A model generated the notes under the pieces. It made no database searches and had not been told where the DNA came from. It saw only the letters and a program-made list of their open reading frames with translations. This document shows, in pieces, positions 33,187 through 42,358 of a stretch of DNA of 64,000 bases (within the stretch, counting starts at the first letter, position 1; every line of letters begins with the position of its first letter). The translations under genes were made by a program, and so were the position numbers. This DNA is from a bacterium (GTDB lineage: Bacteria; Vulcanimicrobiota; Xenobia; Xenobiales; JADMJV01), in assembly GCA_030149525.1 (NCBI GenBank), contig JASBRJ010000327.1, positions 1 through 64,000 of the forward strand, read 5' to 3'.

Positions 33187-34724
33187 GAAGCCGCAGACAT
33201 GGCCTCCTGGGTCAAGTCGATGAGACGCTCCACCGGGAAGGGCTTGGCCAAGAAGTGGTGCCCCCCGTGAAGAATGGCCTGCCTCAGTTCACGCACAGGC
33301 TCGGCCCCACTGACCAGGATGACTTTGGTATGGCACTCCCGAGGAATATGCTGAATCACCTCGAGCCCGCTCATTCCCGGCAAGTGATAGTCGAGAATAA
33401 GAACCTTTGGAGGAGAGGTCGTCAGCGACTTGAGAGCCTCTTCACCCGTAGGGTAATGCTTCACAGTGAGGCCCTGCATCTTGGCGAGCTTGGTGATAAG
33501 TTCCGCCAGTCGCGAATCGTCTTCCACCAGAACGACGTCCTCATTTCTATCCGGCGCGATAGCCAATGAAACTTGATCCCGCCCCGCATCCTTACTTCGA
33601 TAAAGAGCCTGGTCGGCGAGCTGTATCAACTCTACCAGGTTATAGCCGTCGGCACCCAGTTCCGCCACGCCGGCCGAAAAAGTTATCTGCAGGTCGGGAT
33701 TGAAATCGAAGGTGAGCTTTCTCACCAGGTCAGCTAGTTGGCAAAGTCGTTTGGCCGCGTTCTCTTTGCTGGAATCGTAAAGAGCAATCAGGAACTCTTC
33801 GCCGCCCCACCGAGCAACGACATCCTCTTGCCGAAAGGCCCGGCGCAACACTGTGCCGAGACGAGCCAAGACTTCGTCCCCGGCGGCGTGACCGTAGGTG
33901 TCGTTGAGCCCCTTGAAGTGATCGATATCCACCATGCCCACACTGAAGGTTTTGTCTTTTCGGATAGCCAGACGAACCAACCGATCGAGAAACGGCGCAG
34001 CGTGGCGTCGAACCAGGCAGCCGGTAAGCGTGTCTCGCTCTTGCAGCCGGAAGGGTCGGAAACGTTGCATCCGGTCGGCCAATCTTTGCAGAATCCGGCC
34101 GGCGCAGGCCCCCTTTCTCACCACATCGTCGCTTCCCGCTTCTAGAGCGATCTCTTCAACCTCTTGAGACTCGGCAAGCGTCACAACCACCAATTTTCGC
34201 CACCTTGGGTCGGCTCGAACCACCCGGCAAAGAGCGTTGGAGTCCTCCTCCGAAAGAAGGTCGAGAAACAGGAGATCCGGTCGAAAGGTTTCCATCAGCT
34301 CAAGACAATGCTGAATGCCTTTCGCGTGTTTCACATTCCATCCGATATCGTTCATAAGAGCAAGTTCGGGGCTCAACTCTTCTTTCGTCCGCACGATCAC
34401 AATACGCTCAGGCTCCAACTCGAGATTGATAACCATCTCGGCAAGGCAAGCCGCCAGAGCAGCCGCATCAGCTTCAGTCACAGCTAGGGTGCAGCCCCGT
34501 TCCAGAGCGTGGCGTCGATCTTGCAACGAGTTTTTGACCACTGCGACGGTAGGGCAGATAAACTGTAAATCCTCCTCCACCTCAAAGCGAAAGTCGATCA
34601 GACCGGCCACCGGCCAGTCGGCCTCTCGTACCGCCTGGAGCCCGAACGGCCGAAGCGCCTGTTCCAACTCTAAGAAGAGCGATTGTTGTGTCGTCTTTAT
34701 AAGGACCTGGTTTCCACGTCTCAA
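33183..34724 (-). CDS. receiver-GGDEF-receiver protein (probable diguanylate cyclase)
   Basis: 513 residues. The first 100 look like a degenerate receiver. A receiver spans about 105-215 (LLFLDLLSEEDS). A GGDEF domain with active-site RWGGEEF and an I-site RQED five residues before it lies at about 230-390. A C-terminal receiver follows at about 395-510 (LVEDDSRLAE, LDYHLPGMSG, AKPF). The intact GGEEF suggests c-di-GMP synthesis, with feedback inhibition at the I-site and phosphorylation control from either side. A possible sigma-28-like promoter lies upstream. It probably links phosphorelay input to motility or attachment. Confidence 0.88.
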   Translation of the reverse strand: MRRGNQVLIKTTQQSLFLELEQALRPFGLQAVREADWPVAGLIDFRFEVEEDLQFICPTVAVVKNSLQDRRHALERGCTLAVTEADAAALAACLAEMVINLELEPERIVIVRTKEELSPELALMNDIGWNVKHAKGIQHCLELMETFRPDLLFLDLLSEEDSNALCRVVRADPRWRKLVVVTLAESQEVEEIALEAGSDDVVRKGACAGRILQRLADRMQRFRPFRLQERDTLTGCLVRRHAAPFLDRLVRLAIRKDKTFSVGMVDIDHFKGLNDTYGHAAGDEVLARLGTVLRRAFRQEDVVARWGGEEFLIALYDSSKENAAKRLCQLADLVRKLTFDFNPDLQITFSAGVAELGADGYNLVELIQLADQALYRSKDAGRDQVSLAIAPDRNEDVVLVEDDSRLAELITKLAKMQGLTVKHYPTGEEALKSLTTSPPKVLILDYHLPGMSGLEVIQHIPRECHTKVILVSGAEPVRELRQAILHGGHHFLAKPFPVERLIDLTQEAMSAAS

Positions 34725-34778
34725 GCGTCACCTATCCATTCCAAAGATACAGAGCACCTCATGGTGTCGATATGACCG

Positions 34779-34805
34779 GTATCGGCAGGTAGTCCGATTT
34801 ATCTA
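34779..34805 (-). promoter_or_regulatory. possible sigma-28-like promoter of the receiver-GGDEF gene
   Basis: On the minus strand, TAGA, 15 bases, GCCGATAC (7 of 8 at the -10). It starts 55 bases before the gene and is divergent from the flagellin promoter candidate. Confidence 0.45.
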
Positions 34806-34844
34806 CCCCCCCGAATGTCTTCTAAAAATTTCTCGAACATGCCC

Positions 34845-34871
34845 TTATGAAATATCGGCCACCGCCGATAC
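34845..34871 (+). promoter_or_regulatory. sigma-28-like promoter of the flagellin gene
   Basis: TTAT, 15 bases, GCCGATAC (7 of 8 at the -10; the -35 is weak). It would give a leader of about 150 bases, long enough for CsrA-type control sites. A second, poorer match is TAAA 34907-34910 with CCGTAAT 34926-34932. Confidence 0.45.
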
Positions 34872-35026
34872 TTCAAAGCGGAAGGAGTTCTCCCGGGGCT
34901 CGCTCCTAAACAAATTTTTTTCGCCCCGTAATACTCTGGAACGCACCAAAGGTGCAACCCGACGGACAAGGATGTCGGTCGTCCGGCAGGAGCCTGGAAG
35001 AGAGCATCAAGGAGGAAGCAAACAAA

Positions 35027-36862
35027 ATGGGTTTTAGAATCAACCAAAACATCGGAGCCATGGTGGCTCTGAACAATCTGCAAAAGAACGACATGGGCAT
35101 TAACAAGTCCATCGAAAGGTTATCGACCGGTCTGCGTATCGTACGCGCCGCCGACGACCCTTCCGGACTGGTAATCTCAGAACGTTTCCGCGCGCAGGTC
35201 GAAGGTATCGGCCAGGCAGTCAGAAACTCGCAAGACGGTATCAACATGGTGCAAACCGCTGAGGGTGCCCTCGACGAGGTGAGCAACATTCTACGTAACA
35301 TGCGTAACGTTGCGCTCCACGCTGCCAACACCGGTCCCAACGACGCAGACACCCTGCAGGCTGACCAAAACCAAATCGGAGAAGCTATCAAAACTTTGGA
35401 CAGAATCGCTTCCACCACTCAGTTCGGTGCGAAGAAGATTCTGGACGGCTCTGCCGGTGTTCAAGGTACTGTATCTAGCGCCGACCTCGGTTTCGTCAGC
35501 GGCACAACCGACACTCAGGCAGGTACCTACACGGTAGACATCACAACGGCGGCAGCTCGTGGCTCTCTTACCAGTCACGCCAGTGGTACGGCAGCCGGCC
35601 GAACTGCAGCACGTGTGAGCACCACCGGTACCGGTGCTGCCCTTACCGCGGCCGAGACCCTGACAATCTCAGGGACTAACGTGGACGACCCTATCAGCAT
35701 CGACCTTTCTCTTGGCGCCACTGCCAACGATATTCGTGATGCTATCAACAACAACGCAGACGCTCAGGCTCTCGGGTTGACGGCCTCTGTTGTGGGTGGT
35801 CAGATCCAGTTGGACCAGGACCGCCTGGGAAGCGGAAACACCTCCGAACTCGACATTGCCATCACCAATAACGGTAACGGTACTGCCGCATTCGGTGCCG
35901 GTAGCGTGGCCAGCACAAGCGCGGCCACCGGTGCAACCAAGTTTGCTGAAGATGAGCTTCTCACTTTCAGCAACGGTTCCAACCAGGTGAACGTCGCCAT
36001 CACCGCGGGTACCTCGATGTCCGCGGCGGTAAGCCAGATCAACAAAGCTCTGGACAACGCCTCCATCGGCATCACCGCTTCCTTCGACAACAGCACGGCT
36101 CAGTTCACCCTGACCAACGACGAGTACGGTGGTTCCTCCACCGTCAACAACACCTTCAGCTCCAACAGAGCCGGTGCCAACTCAACCGGTCTGGCCCTCT
36201 CTGCCGGCTCCAGTATCAACCTGGCTAACGCCAACACCGCAGTGGGTGGCGCAGCTGGTACTAACGGTGCCGACGTAGCTGGAACCATCGGCGGAAACGC
36301 TGCTACCGGATCAGGACAGTTCCTGACCGGTAACGCCGGTACCGCTGTCGACGGCCTCACCCTGAAATACACCAGTAACGTAACAGCTGGTGCCGACCAG
36401 GGCTCAGTGACCGTCACCAACAACTCCCTGAACTTCCAGATTGGTGCTTTTGCCGGTCAAACGGCAAGCCTGGCTATCAGCAGCATGGCTTCCACCAACC
36501 TGGGAACCGCCGCTTCCGGCACGACCACGCTGTCCAGCGTCAGCCTGGCCAACATCGACGTGACCTCCTTCAACGGTGAAGGCGCCCAAGACGCTATCCG
36601 CGTAATCGACGACGCCATCTCCCAGGTCACCGAACTCCGTTCCCAACTGGGTTCCTTCCAAAAGGACATCCTGGAAAGCACGGTATCGACCCTCGGTGTA
36701 GCCAAGCAAAACCTGGCCTCCAGTGAATCGAACATCCGTGACGCAGACTTCGCTGAAGAGATGATGAAAAACTCTCGAAGCCAGATCCTGAGTCAGACCG
36801 GTATGTCGATGCTCACCCAGGCCAACCAATCCGGCCAGGCCGTCATGTCCCTCTTCCGATAA
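35027..36862 (+). CDS. fliC: flagellin
   Basis: 611 residues from ATG 35027, with GGAGGA 11 bases upstream. It has the conserved N-terminal D0/D1 region (LNNLQKNDMGINKSIERLST, GLRIVRAADDPSGLVISE) and C-terminal region (SSESNIRDADFAEEMMKNSR, ending QSGQAVMSLFR). The central 350 or so residues are a Ala/Thr/Gly/Asn-rich variable region with Flagellin_IN-like repeats (TLTISGTNVDDPISIDLSLG). It is exported to build the filament, with FliS as chaperone, and is the probable target of the FliW/CsrA switch. Confidence 0.97.
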   Translation: MGFRINQNIGAMVALNNLQKNDMGINKSIERLSTGLRIVRAADDPSGLVISERFRAQVEGIGQAVRNSQDGINMVQTAEGALDEVSNILRNMRNVALHAANTGPNDADTLQADQNQIGEAIKTLDRIASTTQFGAKKILDGSAGVQGTVSSADLGFVSGTTDTQAGTYTVDITTAAARGSLTSHASGTAAGRTAARVSTTGTGAALTAAETLTISGTNVDDPISIDLSLGATANDIRDAINNNADAQALGLTASVVGGQIQLDQDRLGSGNTSELDIAITNNGNGTAAFGAGSVASTSAATGATKFAEDELLTFSNGSNQVNVAITAGTSMSAAVSQINKALDNASIGITASFDNSTAQFTLTNDEYGGSSTVNNTFSSNRAGANSTGLALSAGSSINLANANTAVGGAAGTNGADVAGTIGGNAATGSGQFLTGNAGTAVDGLTLKYTSNVTAGADQGSVTVTNNSLNFQIGAFAGQTASLAISSMASTNLGTAASGTTTLSSVSLANIDVTSFNGEGAQDAIRVIDDAISQVTELRSQLGSFQKDILESTVSTLGVAKQNLASSESNIRDADFAEEMMKNSRSQILSQTGMSMLTQANQSGQAVMSLFR

Positions 36863-36874
36863 GATGAGGGATAG

Positions 36875-36903
36875 CCGGGGGGCGTAAGCCCCCCGGTATT
36901 CTT
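36875..36903 (+). terminator. rho-independent terminator after flagellin
   Basis: CCGGGGGGC pairs with GCCCCCCGG around a GTAA loop (36875-36896), followed by TATTCTTT, 12 bases after the stop. Confidence 0.9.
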
Positions 36904-36920
36904 TGGAAAGGAAACCTCAC

Positions 36921-38318
36921 ATGGCAGTAAGCGGAACATCCGGCTCTCTTCAGATCAACGGCATCGCTTCCGGTCTGGACACGGACTCCATCGTAGAGTC
37001 TCTCCTGAATATCGAGAGAATCCCTTTGCGGGCCGTCGATACCAAGGAAGCCAAGGCTAATGAACAGCTCACGGCTTGGCGATCGCTCAACACCCGAATC
37101 CTCGCCTTCGAGACAACCATCACGAGTCTCAAGGATGAAACGATGTTCAATGGTCGACAGGCTCAATCCAGCGACGAATCCGTCCTTAAAGCAACGGCCT
37201 CCAGCGGGAACGACCTGGGGAACTATGAGATCACTGTGAATCAATTGGCCACTCGCCACCAGATGATCTCTTCCAACGGTTACGAGTACAAGGACAGCTC
37301 CGTCGGTACAGGAACTGTGACGATTCAGGTAGGGGCGGCGCTTTTCGATCCCATTACCATCGATTCGGAAAACAATACTCTTGAGGGTCTCAGGGACGCC
37401 ATCAACAACGCCAAAGTTGGAGTGTCTGCAGCCATTCTGGATGCCGGCGAGGCGGCAGGAGCCAACCGATACAAGCTCATCGTCAACTCGAACAACACCG
37501 GCACTTCCGCCGAGGCTTCCGTCACCTTCAATCTCTCCGGGACGGCCCCGAGCTTGGTGAATCTTACCGAGCCTCAGGATGCCAAGATTACGGTGGGTAA
37601 GGGAGCCAACGCCGTGGAGGTCACCTCCAACAGCAACACTGTTGAAGACTTCCTGCCCGGTGTCAGCTTGGAGCTACTCAAGGCCAACGCCTCAGGGGAA
37701 TCTACCACGGTCTCCCTGGAACCAAGCACGGCGGCACTGAAGAGTCAGGTCAATAGTTTCATCACGAACTACAACAACATGGCGAAGTTCTTCAGCGATC
37801 AGTTCAGCTACAACAAGGAGACCGAGAAATCGGGGACTCTCTTTGGTGACAGCTCGCTGCTCTCTTTCCAGAACGACCTGGTCAGTGCGGCCACCGGCGC
37901 CAAGAGAAATGGAGGCGACTACGCCGCTCTATCTCAGGTGGGCATCTCTCTTGACGATCTCGGGAACCTCTCTATCAAGGACACCGACGCTTTCGAAGCC
38001 GCTCTGAAGAATCCGACAGAGCTGTTCAAACTGTTCAACGATCCGGATCACGGCGTTCTGACCCATATTCAGAAAACTCTGGATCGGGCCACAACGTCTA
38101 CCACAGGTCTCATCGCGTCCAAGGAGACAGCCATTCAAGGCACCCTCACGGACATGAAAGACAAGCGGCTCAACATTCTTCGATATGTGGACGCCCAGGA
38201 AGTGATCCTTCGAAAGCAGTTTACCGCCATGGAGCAGAGCCTGGCCCTGCTTCAATCCCAAAGCCAGCAACTGGCCGCTCAAATCGGCGGCATGATCTTA
38301 CAGCAGCAACAATCTTAG
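36921..38318 (+). CDS. fliD: filament cap protein FliD
   Basis: 465 residues from ATG 36921, after AAAGGA. FliD N-terminal region (LQINGIASGLDTDSIVESLL, then AWRSLNTRI), Flagellin_IN-like middle, and C-terminal FliD domain (FITNYNNMAKFFSDQF, TGLIASKETAIQGTL, VDAQEVILRKQFTAMEQSLA). It caps the growing filament and guides flagellin folding. It is followed by its usual partners fliS and a fliT-like gene. Confidence 0.95.
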   Translation: MAVSGTSGSLQINGIASGLDTDSIVESLLNIERIPLRAVDTKEAKANEQLTAWRSLNTRILAFETTITSLKDETMFNGRQAQSSDESVLKATASSGNDLGNYEITVNQLATRHQMISSNGYEYKDSSVGTGTVTIQVGAALFDPITIDSENNTLEGLRDAINNAKVGVSAAILDAGEAAGANRYKLIVNSNNTGTSAEASVTFNLSGTAPSLVNLTEPQDAKITVGKGANAVEVTSNSNTVEDFLPGVSLELLKANASGESTTVSLEPSTAALKSQVNSFITNYNNMAKFFSDQFSYNKETEKSGTLFGDSSLLSFQNDLVSAATGAKRNGGDYAALSQVGISLDDLGNLSIKDTDAFEAALKNPTELFKLFNDPDHGVLTHIQKTLDRATTSTTGLIASKETAIQGTLTDMKDKRLNILRYVDAQEVILRKQFTAMEQSLALLQSQSQQLAAQIGGMILQQQQS

Positions 38319-38334
38319 AGGAGACAGAATAGAT

Positions 38335-38715
38335 ATGAAATCCCACAATAGTTATCAAGCCATCCAGCACGAAACCGCAGATCAAGGGGGAATCCTCATT
38401 CTTCTGTATGACGGAATCATTCGTGAGATTCGTCGCTCTAAGAAAGCCATCGCCAACCAGAAATCACCGGCGTCCCATTTATTGAAAGCTCAGATGGGTG
38501 TGGTGGAACTGGACAGAACTCTCAACTTCGACGCCAACGCCGACCTGGCGGAGTCGCTCCATCAGGTTTACCTGCATTGTCTCTATGTTCTGTCGGATGT
38601 TCTGGCCAACAATCAGGCCCCGCCTCTGACCAGAATTGAATCGCTTTTGCTGGAGCTTCGCCAGGCTTGGGCCGAGGCAGCACGCGCCAACCGTCAAGAG
38701 AAGCGTGCCGTCTGA
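38335..38715 (+). CDS. fliS: flagellin export chaperone FliS
   Basis: A 126-residue all-helical protein with the FliS signatures YQAIQHETADQGGILILLYD and AKLEL-like NADLAESLHQVYLHCLYVLS. It binds the C-terminus of flagellin to prevent premature polymerisation and delivers it to the export gate. The stop overlaps the next gene (TGATG). Confidence 0.93.
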   Translation: MKSHNSYQAIQHETADQGGILILLYDGIIREIRRSKKAIANQKSPASHLLKAQMGVVELDRTLNFDANADLAESLHQVYLHCLYVLSDVLANNQAPPLTRIESLLLELRQAWAEAARANRQEKRAV

Positions 38716-39005
38716 TGAACGACCTCTATGAAGTGGGTCAGGAGATCGAGAAACTGTTTCAGAGCTTCAATGTCTCTCGGGAAACTCTGCAGAAGCTTTT
38801 GGCCAAAAGAGAAGATCTCATTCGGGGCCTGGAAGTTGTGAGTCTGGAAGAGGCAGAGAAACTGCGACAGCAAGACCAGCGCATTGTGGAGAGTTGCCGG
38901 GCCGCCAAGCTGAATCTGGAGAAGCAAATGCACTCAGCGTCCAACCGAAATCAAAAAGAAAAGCTCACCAAAACGGCGAGCCGGTACTTCGACGGTCATT
39001 GCTGA
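38715..39005 (+). CDS. FliT-like chaperone candidate
   Basis: A 96-residue, highly charged helical protein (LYEVGQEIEKLFQSFNVSRE, LQKLLAKREDLIRGLEVVSL) starting at ATG 38715 directly on the fliS stop. Size, helix content and position after fliD and fliS match FliT, the FliD chaperone. The sequence motif is too weak to be sure. Confidence 0.55.
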   Translation: MNDLYEVGQEIEKLFQSFNVSRETLQKLLAKREDLIRGLEVVSLEEAEKLRQQDQRIVESCRAAKLNLEKQMHSASNRNQKEKLTKTASRYFDGHC

Positions 39006-39029
39006 CCTGATAGTTTCTCTACATCTACT

Positions 39030-39776
39030 CTATCTGGAGCCCGCCTTTTTGGTGGGCTCTATGGCATCTTTGAGTTTGCCCAGGGCGCGTCGGTGAAGTT
39101 GGGAGACTCGAGCTTCCGACACACTCAAGACCTGAGCGATTTCGCTGATATTCAGCCCTTCGAAATAGTAGAGATTGAGCAGCAACTGCTCTCGCTCGGG
39201 TAAAAGCTCCAAATTCGCTCTGAGCGATTCTACTCGTTCATTCTTCGCTGCGATGTCGCTGACATCGGGCTCGCTGGACTGAAGATTGTCCATATGGGTC
39301 TCGGTGCTCTCCGTACGCATCGCTGTTTCATTGAGACTTGAGACATATCCCAGGTGACCTTCTCGCTTGCGTCGAGCAACTTCCTCGGTGTTCACTCCCA
39401 TTTTGTAGGCCAACTCTACCGGAGTAGGGTAGCGACCTAACTCATGAGTAAGAGACTCCTCCGCGTGATTGAGCTCCCGCAAACGGCGCCGCGCGCCTCG
39501 ACTGGCGAAGTCTCTCTTGCGCAGGAAGTCGAGAATCGCGCCCCTGATGCGGTTGGAGGCAAAGGTCTTGAACTGAGCCCCCTTAGAGGCGTCGAACCTC
39601 TTTAAGGCTTCCATAAAACCTATAATGCCTTCGTTGATCAGGTCTTCGGTATCCACATGCTGGGGCAAAGATAGCGCCATTCTCTTGGCGATATGCTTGA
39701 CCAGTCCGGCGTACTCTTTAGCAAGCTCTTCCTGCTGGGACCTGTTCAAACTACCTTGTTGTAAACTTACACTCAC
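39030..39776 (-). CDS. fliA: flagellar sigma factor 28, FliA
   Basis: 248 residues of the FliA/WhiG type: region 2 (LVKHIAKRMALSLPQHVDTE, DLINEGIIGFMEALKRFD, FKTFASNRIRGAILDFLRK), region 3 (RRLRELNHAEESLTHELGRY), region 4 (LPEREQLLLNLYYFEGLNIS, EIAQVLSVSEARVSQLHRRA). It directs RNA polymerase to late flagellar promoters of the type found several times in this window, and is held inactive by FlgM. Confidence 0.95.
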   Translation of the reverse strand: MSVSLQQGSLNRSQQEELAKEYAGLVKHIAKRMALSLPQHVDTEDLINEGIIGFMEALKRFDASKGAQFKTFASNRIRGAILDFLRKRDFASRGARRRLRELNHAEESLTHELGRYPTPVELAYKMGVNTEEVARRKREGHLGYVSSLNETAMRTESTETHMDNLQSSEPDVSDIAAKNERVESLRANLELLPEREQLLLNLYYFEGLNISEIAQVLSVSEARVSQLHRRALGKLKDAIEPTKKAGSR

Positions 39777-39996
39777 GGAGAGTCTCCTTTACGATGCGTC
39801 TCTGTTCGTAATATTGTGGCTCCCCTCACTTAACACTTGTGACACTTTTGGTTGTCGCGATTCCCCTCTCGAGGGTAGGGAAAACCCTCCCTTAAACCCA
39901 CCTGTATTTCCGCCCATGGAAAGGGTCGAAATCGGACTTAAGAGCGCTTTCAGATACACGTACAATGAGCACACGAACGAACGGAGGAACCGAACA

Positions 39997-40587
39997 ATGT
40001 GTGGATGCGGTACGGTTACTAGAAAAACTGAAATTTCAACTCTCGAGAAAGCACGCGTTGGCGACACCCTCGCCTTCCGCGAACTCTTTGAGCCCCTAAA
40101 ATTTTATCGAGACAGCCTGTGCCGTCGATTCTTCCTCCCCGGAGCGGAAAGAGAAGACATCGAACAAGAAGCGATGCTCGGATTCGCTCAGGCGATCAAC
40201 GACTTCGAAGAGGAAAGAGGAATCGCGTTTCAGGACTTCGCGATGCTCAAGATGCGCAACTCAGTGGTGGCAAGTGTACGAAAAGCGACCAGAAAGAAAC
40301 AGCAGATCCTATCTGACGCCTCAACCCTTGAGCCCGCCATCACTCCCGTGAGCGAAGCAGCCCAACCGGATGCAGTTGCGATGAACCGATGCTTTCTCCA
40401 CGACCTCTTTGGAAAACTGAAAGAAAACCTGAGTTCCTTGGAATTGACCGCTCTTCTTCACCGCGCTGAAGGGGTGACCGTTAAGGAGATCGCTGATCTT
40501 CTCTCCATCGGCGAGAAAACTGTTGAGAACGCCCTCTTTCGCGCCCGAAAGAAGGCCAAACAAGCCAGCCTCGCCCTGGCCTGCTAA
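39997..40587 (+). CDS. SigH-like sigma-70-family factor
   Basis: 196 residues from ATG 39997, after GGAGGA. Region 2 (EKARVGDTLAFRELFEPLKF, then GAEREDIEQEAMLGFAQAIN) resembles Bacillus SigH-type factors; region 4 (LSSLELTALLHRAEGVTVKE, IADLLSIGEKTVENALFRAR) is intact. An N-terminal MCGCG with three cysteines-like spacing is unusual. It is divergent from fliA and just upstream of motA. It may control an earlier flagellar tier or a linked programme. Its regulon is unknown. Confidence 0.8.
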   Translation: MCGCGTVTRKTEISTLEKARVGDTLAFRELFEPLKFYRDSLCRRFFLPGAEREDIEQEAMLGFAQAINDFEEERGIAFQDFAMLKMRNSVVASVRKATRKKQQILSDASTLEPAITPVSEAAQPDAVAMNRCFLHDLFGKLKENLSSLELTALLHRAEGVTVKEIADLLSIGEKTVENALFRARKKAKQASLALAC

Positions 40588-40622
40588 AAACCCGAACGAG
40601 AAAAAAACGACTCTTCTCGCCC

Positions 40623-40649
40623 TAAAATAAACGGCGACCCTTCCGATAA
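40623..40649 (+). promoter_or_regulatory. sigma-28 promoter of motAB
   Basis: TAAA, 15 bases, TCCGATAA: 7 of 8 at the -10 and a perfect TAAA core at the -35. It is the best match in the window, 34 bases before the motA start. Confidence 0.7.
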
Positions 40650-40682
40650 CTAACATGGACGTACGCGTCCAAGGAGGAACGA

Positions 40683-41537
40683 ATGTTAGTGATAGTCGGA
40701 CTGGTCGTCGTTTTCGGTTGTGTAGCAGCCGGATACGCGATGCACCACGGACCCTTCGGGGTTCTCTGGCAACCAAATGAATTTGTCATCATCGGTGGCG
40801 CCACCATCGGAGCCATGTTTATCATGTGCCCCAAGCACATCATCGTCGACTTACTTCACGGAGTCAAAGGCATCTTCAAAGGGAGCAAGCTCACCAAAGA
40901 AAGTATGCTGGGCATTCTCGTCACCCTCTTTGAGCTCATCAAGGTGGCAGCTTATCAGGGGGCCAACGGACTAGAGCCGCATGTCGAGAGCCCGGAGTCC
41001 AGTGACATTATCAGCAAGAACGATGCCCTGATTCATGATCATCATGTCCTAGAGTTCCTCTGCGACACCATCAAGGTCATTATCATCGGCGGCGTCCCGG
41101 AGCACCAAATCGCGGAGCTTTGTGATCTCAGCATGGACGTCCACGAAGAAGAAGCGCACCATCCCCCGGCGGTCTTGACCAAACTGGCCGACTCGCTCCC
41201 AGGTATGGGAATTGTGGCGGCGGTGCTCGGCATTATCATCACCATGCAACACATCGATGGAGAGCCTGCCGAAATCGGAATGAGTGTTGCTGCGGCTCTG
41301 GTAGGAACCTTCCTGGGCATCCTGATGGCTTATGGAGTGCTGGGACCTATGGCCAGTAAAATGGAGTTCCTCAGCCACGAGACTCACTTCAAGCTCAACT
41401 GCGTACGTGCCGCCGTTCTAGCCTACGCTCGCGGCCTCCACCCTCTCATCTGCGTCGAATTCGGCCGGCGAGCTCTCCCTTCACACCTACGCCCCACCTT
41501 CTCTGAACTGGAGAGCAGTTGCCGAGATGGCGGCTAG
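40683..41537 (+). CDS. motA: flagellar stator protein MotA
   Basis: 284 residues with four predicted membrane segments: the first (VIVGLVVVFGCVAAGYAM), the second (EFVIIGGATIGAMFIM), and two near the C-terminal third (LPGMGIVAAVLGIIITMQHI, GMSVAAALVGTFLGILMAYG). A cytoplasmic loop lies between. It pairs with MotB to form the ion channel that drives the motor. AAGGAGGA precedes the ATG. Confidence 0.95.
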   Translation: MLVIVGLVVVFGCVAAGYAMHHGPFGVLWQPNEFVIIGGATIGAMFIMCPKHIIVDLLHGVKGIFKGSKLTKESMLGILVTLFELIKVAAYQGANGLEPHVESPESSDIISKNDALIHDHHVLEFLCDTIKVIIIGGVPEHQIAELCDLSMDVHEEEAHHPPAVLTKLADSLPGMGIVAAVLGIIITMQHIDGEPAEIGMSVAAALVGTFLGILMAYGVLGPMASKMEFLSHETHFKLNCVRAAVLAYARGLHPLICVEFGRRALPSHLRPTFSELESSCRDGG

Positions 41538-41566
41538 AAAATCAAGGCTTATGAAGGAGGTCACCC

Positions 41567-42358
41567 ATGGAATTTGACAAGGCACCGATCATCATCAAGA
41601 AAATCAAAAAAGGTGGCCATGGGCACCACGGCGGAAGCTGGAAAGTGGCCTACGCCGACTTTGTCACAGCCATGATGGCGCTCTTTATTGTTCTCTGGAT
41701 TGTGGGTCAGAGCGACCCCGTGAAACAGGCCGTTTCTGAATACTTCATCGACCCTTCCCTCAGCCCTGAGGAGATCGCTATACGGCTCAGCCAGGCGGCG
41801 GCCGAGGGTGAGCAGGAAAAGATGGAAGTGACCAAGCTTGAGACCGAGCCAGAGGAAAAGGCGACTGAAAAGCAGCTCAAAGACCTGGCCAAAGAGATTC
41901 GAAGCGCCCTGGAAGAACTGGACTGGGAGAAGGAACTGAACGGTCAGATCATCATCGAAGTGACCGAAGAGGGTCTGCGGATCGAACTCATCGATCTCGC
42001 CGACTCCCCCTTCTTCGACCTGGGAAGCTCTCATCCTAAACCTCACACCCAACAAGCCCTTAAAGCCATCGGCAAAAAACTCGCCAAGGGTAAACACCCA
42101 CTCATCTTTGAGGGACATACGGATGCCAGCCCTTTCGTCAGCCGCGGGGCCTACGGAAACTGGGAACTCTCTACCGACCGAGCCAACGCCGCCAGGCGAA
42201 TTGTCCTCTCCACCGGCATCAAAGCCGACCGAGTCAAGGCGGTGCGCGGATATGCGGCCACCCGGCTCAGAGACAAAGCCCATCCGAACTCCCCCGGCAA
42301 TCGACGGGTCAGTATTCTGGTTCAGCATCCCGATGGTAAGGATGGAATGAAAGAGTAG
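41567..42358 (+). CDS. motB: flagellar stator protein MotB
   Basis: 263 residues. A basic, His-rich N-terminus, a single membrane segment with the ion-binding Asp31 (YADFVTAMMALFIVLWIVG), a coiled linker, and a C-terminal OmpA-like peptidoglycan-binding domain (LIFEGHTDASPF, WELSTDRANAARRIVLSTGI, VRGYAATRLRD). It anchors the stator to the wall. AAGGAGG lies before its ATG, 30 bases after motA. Confidence 0.95.
   Translation: MEFDKAPIIIKKIKKGGHGHHGGSWKVAYADFVTAMMALFIVLWIVGQSDPVKQAVSEYFIDPSLSPEEIAIRLSQAAAEGEQEKMEVTKLETEPEEKATEKQLKDLAKEIRSALEELDWEKELNGQIIIEVTEEGLRIELIDLADSPFFDLGSSHPKPHTQQALKAIGKKLAKGKHPLIFEGHTDASPFVSRGAYGNWELSTDRANAARRIVLSTGIKADRVKAVRGYAATRLRDKAHPNSPGNRRVSILVQHPDGKDGMKE

Noticed and set aside
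34907-34932. TAAA-15-CCGTAAT as the main flagellin promoter
   Set aside because: The -10 matches the sigma-28 consensus less well than GCCGATAC at 34864-34871. It is kept only as an alternative in that entry.
39036-39058. Hairpin GAGCCCGCC-TTTTT-GGTGGGCTC as a terminator
   Set aside because: It lies inside the last codons of fliA and no T-run follows the stem. It could still act on the convergent transcript, but the support is weak.
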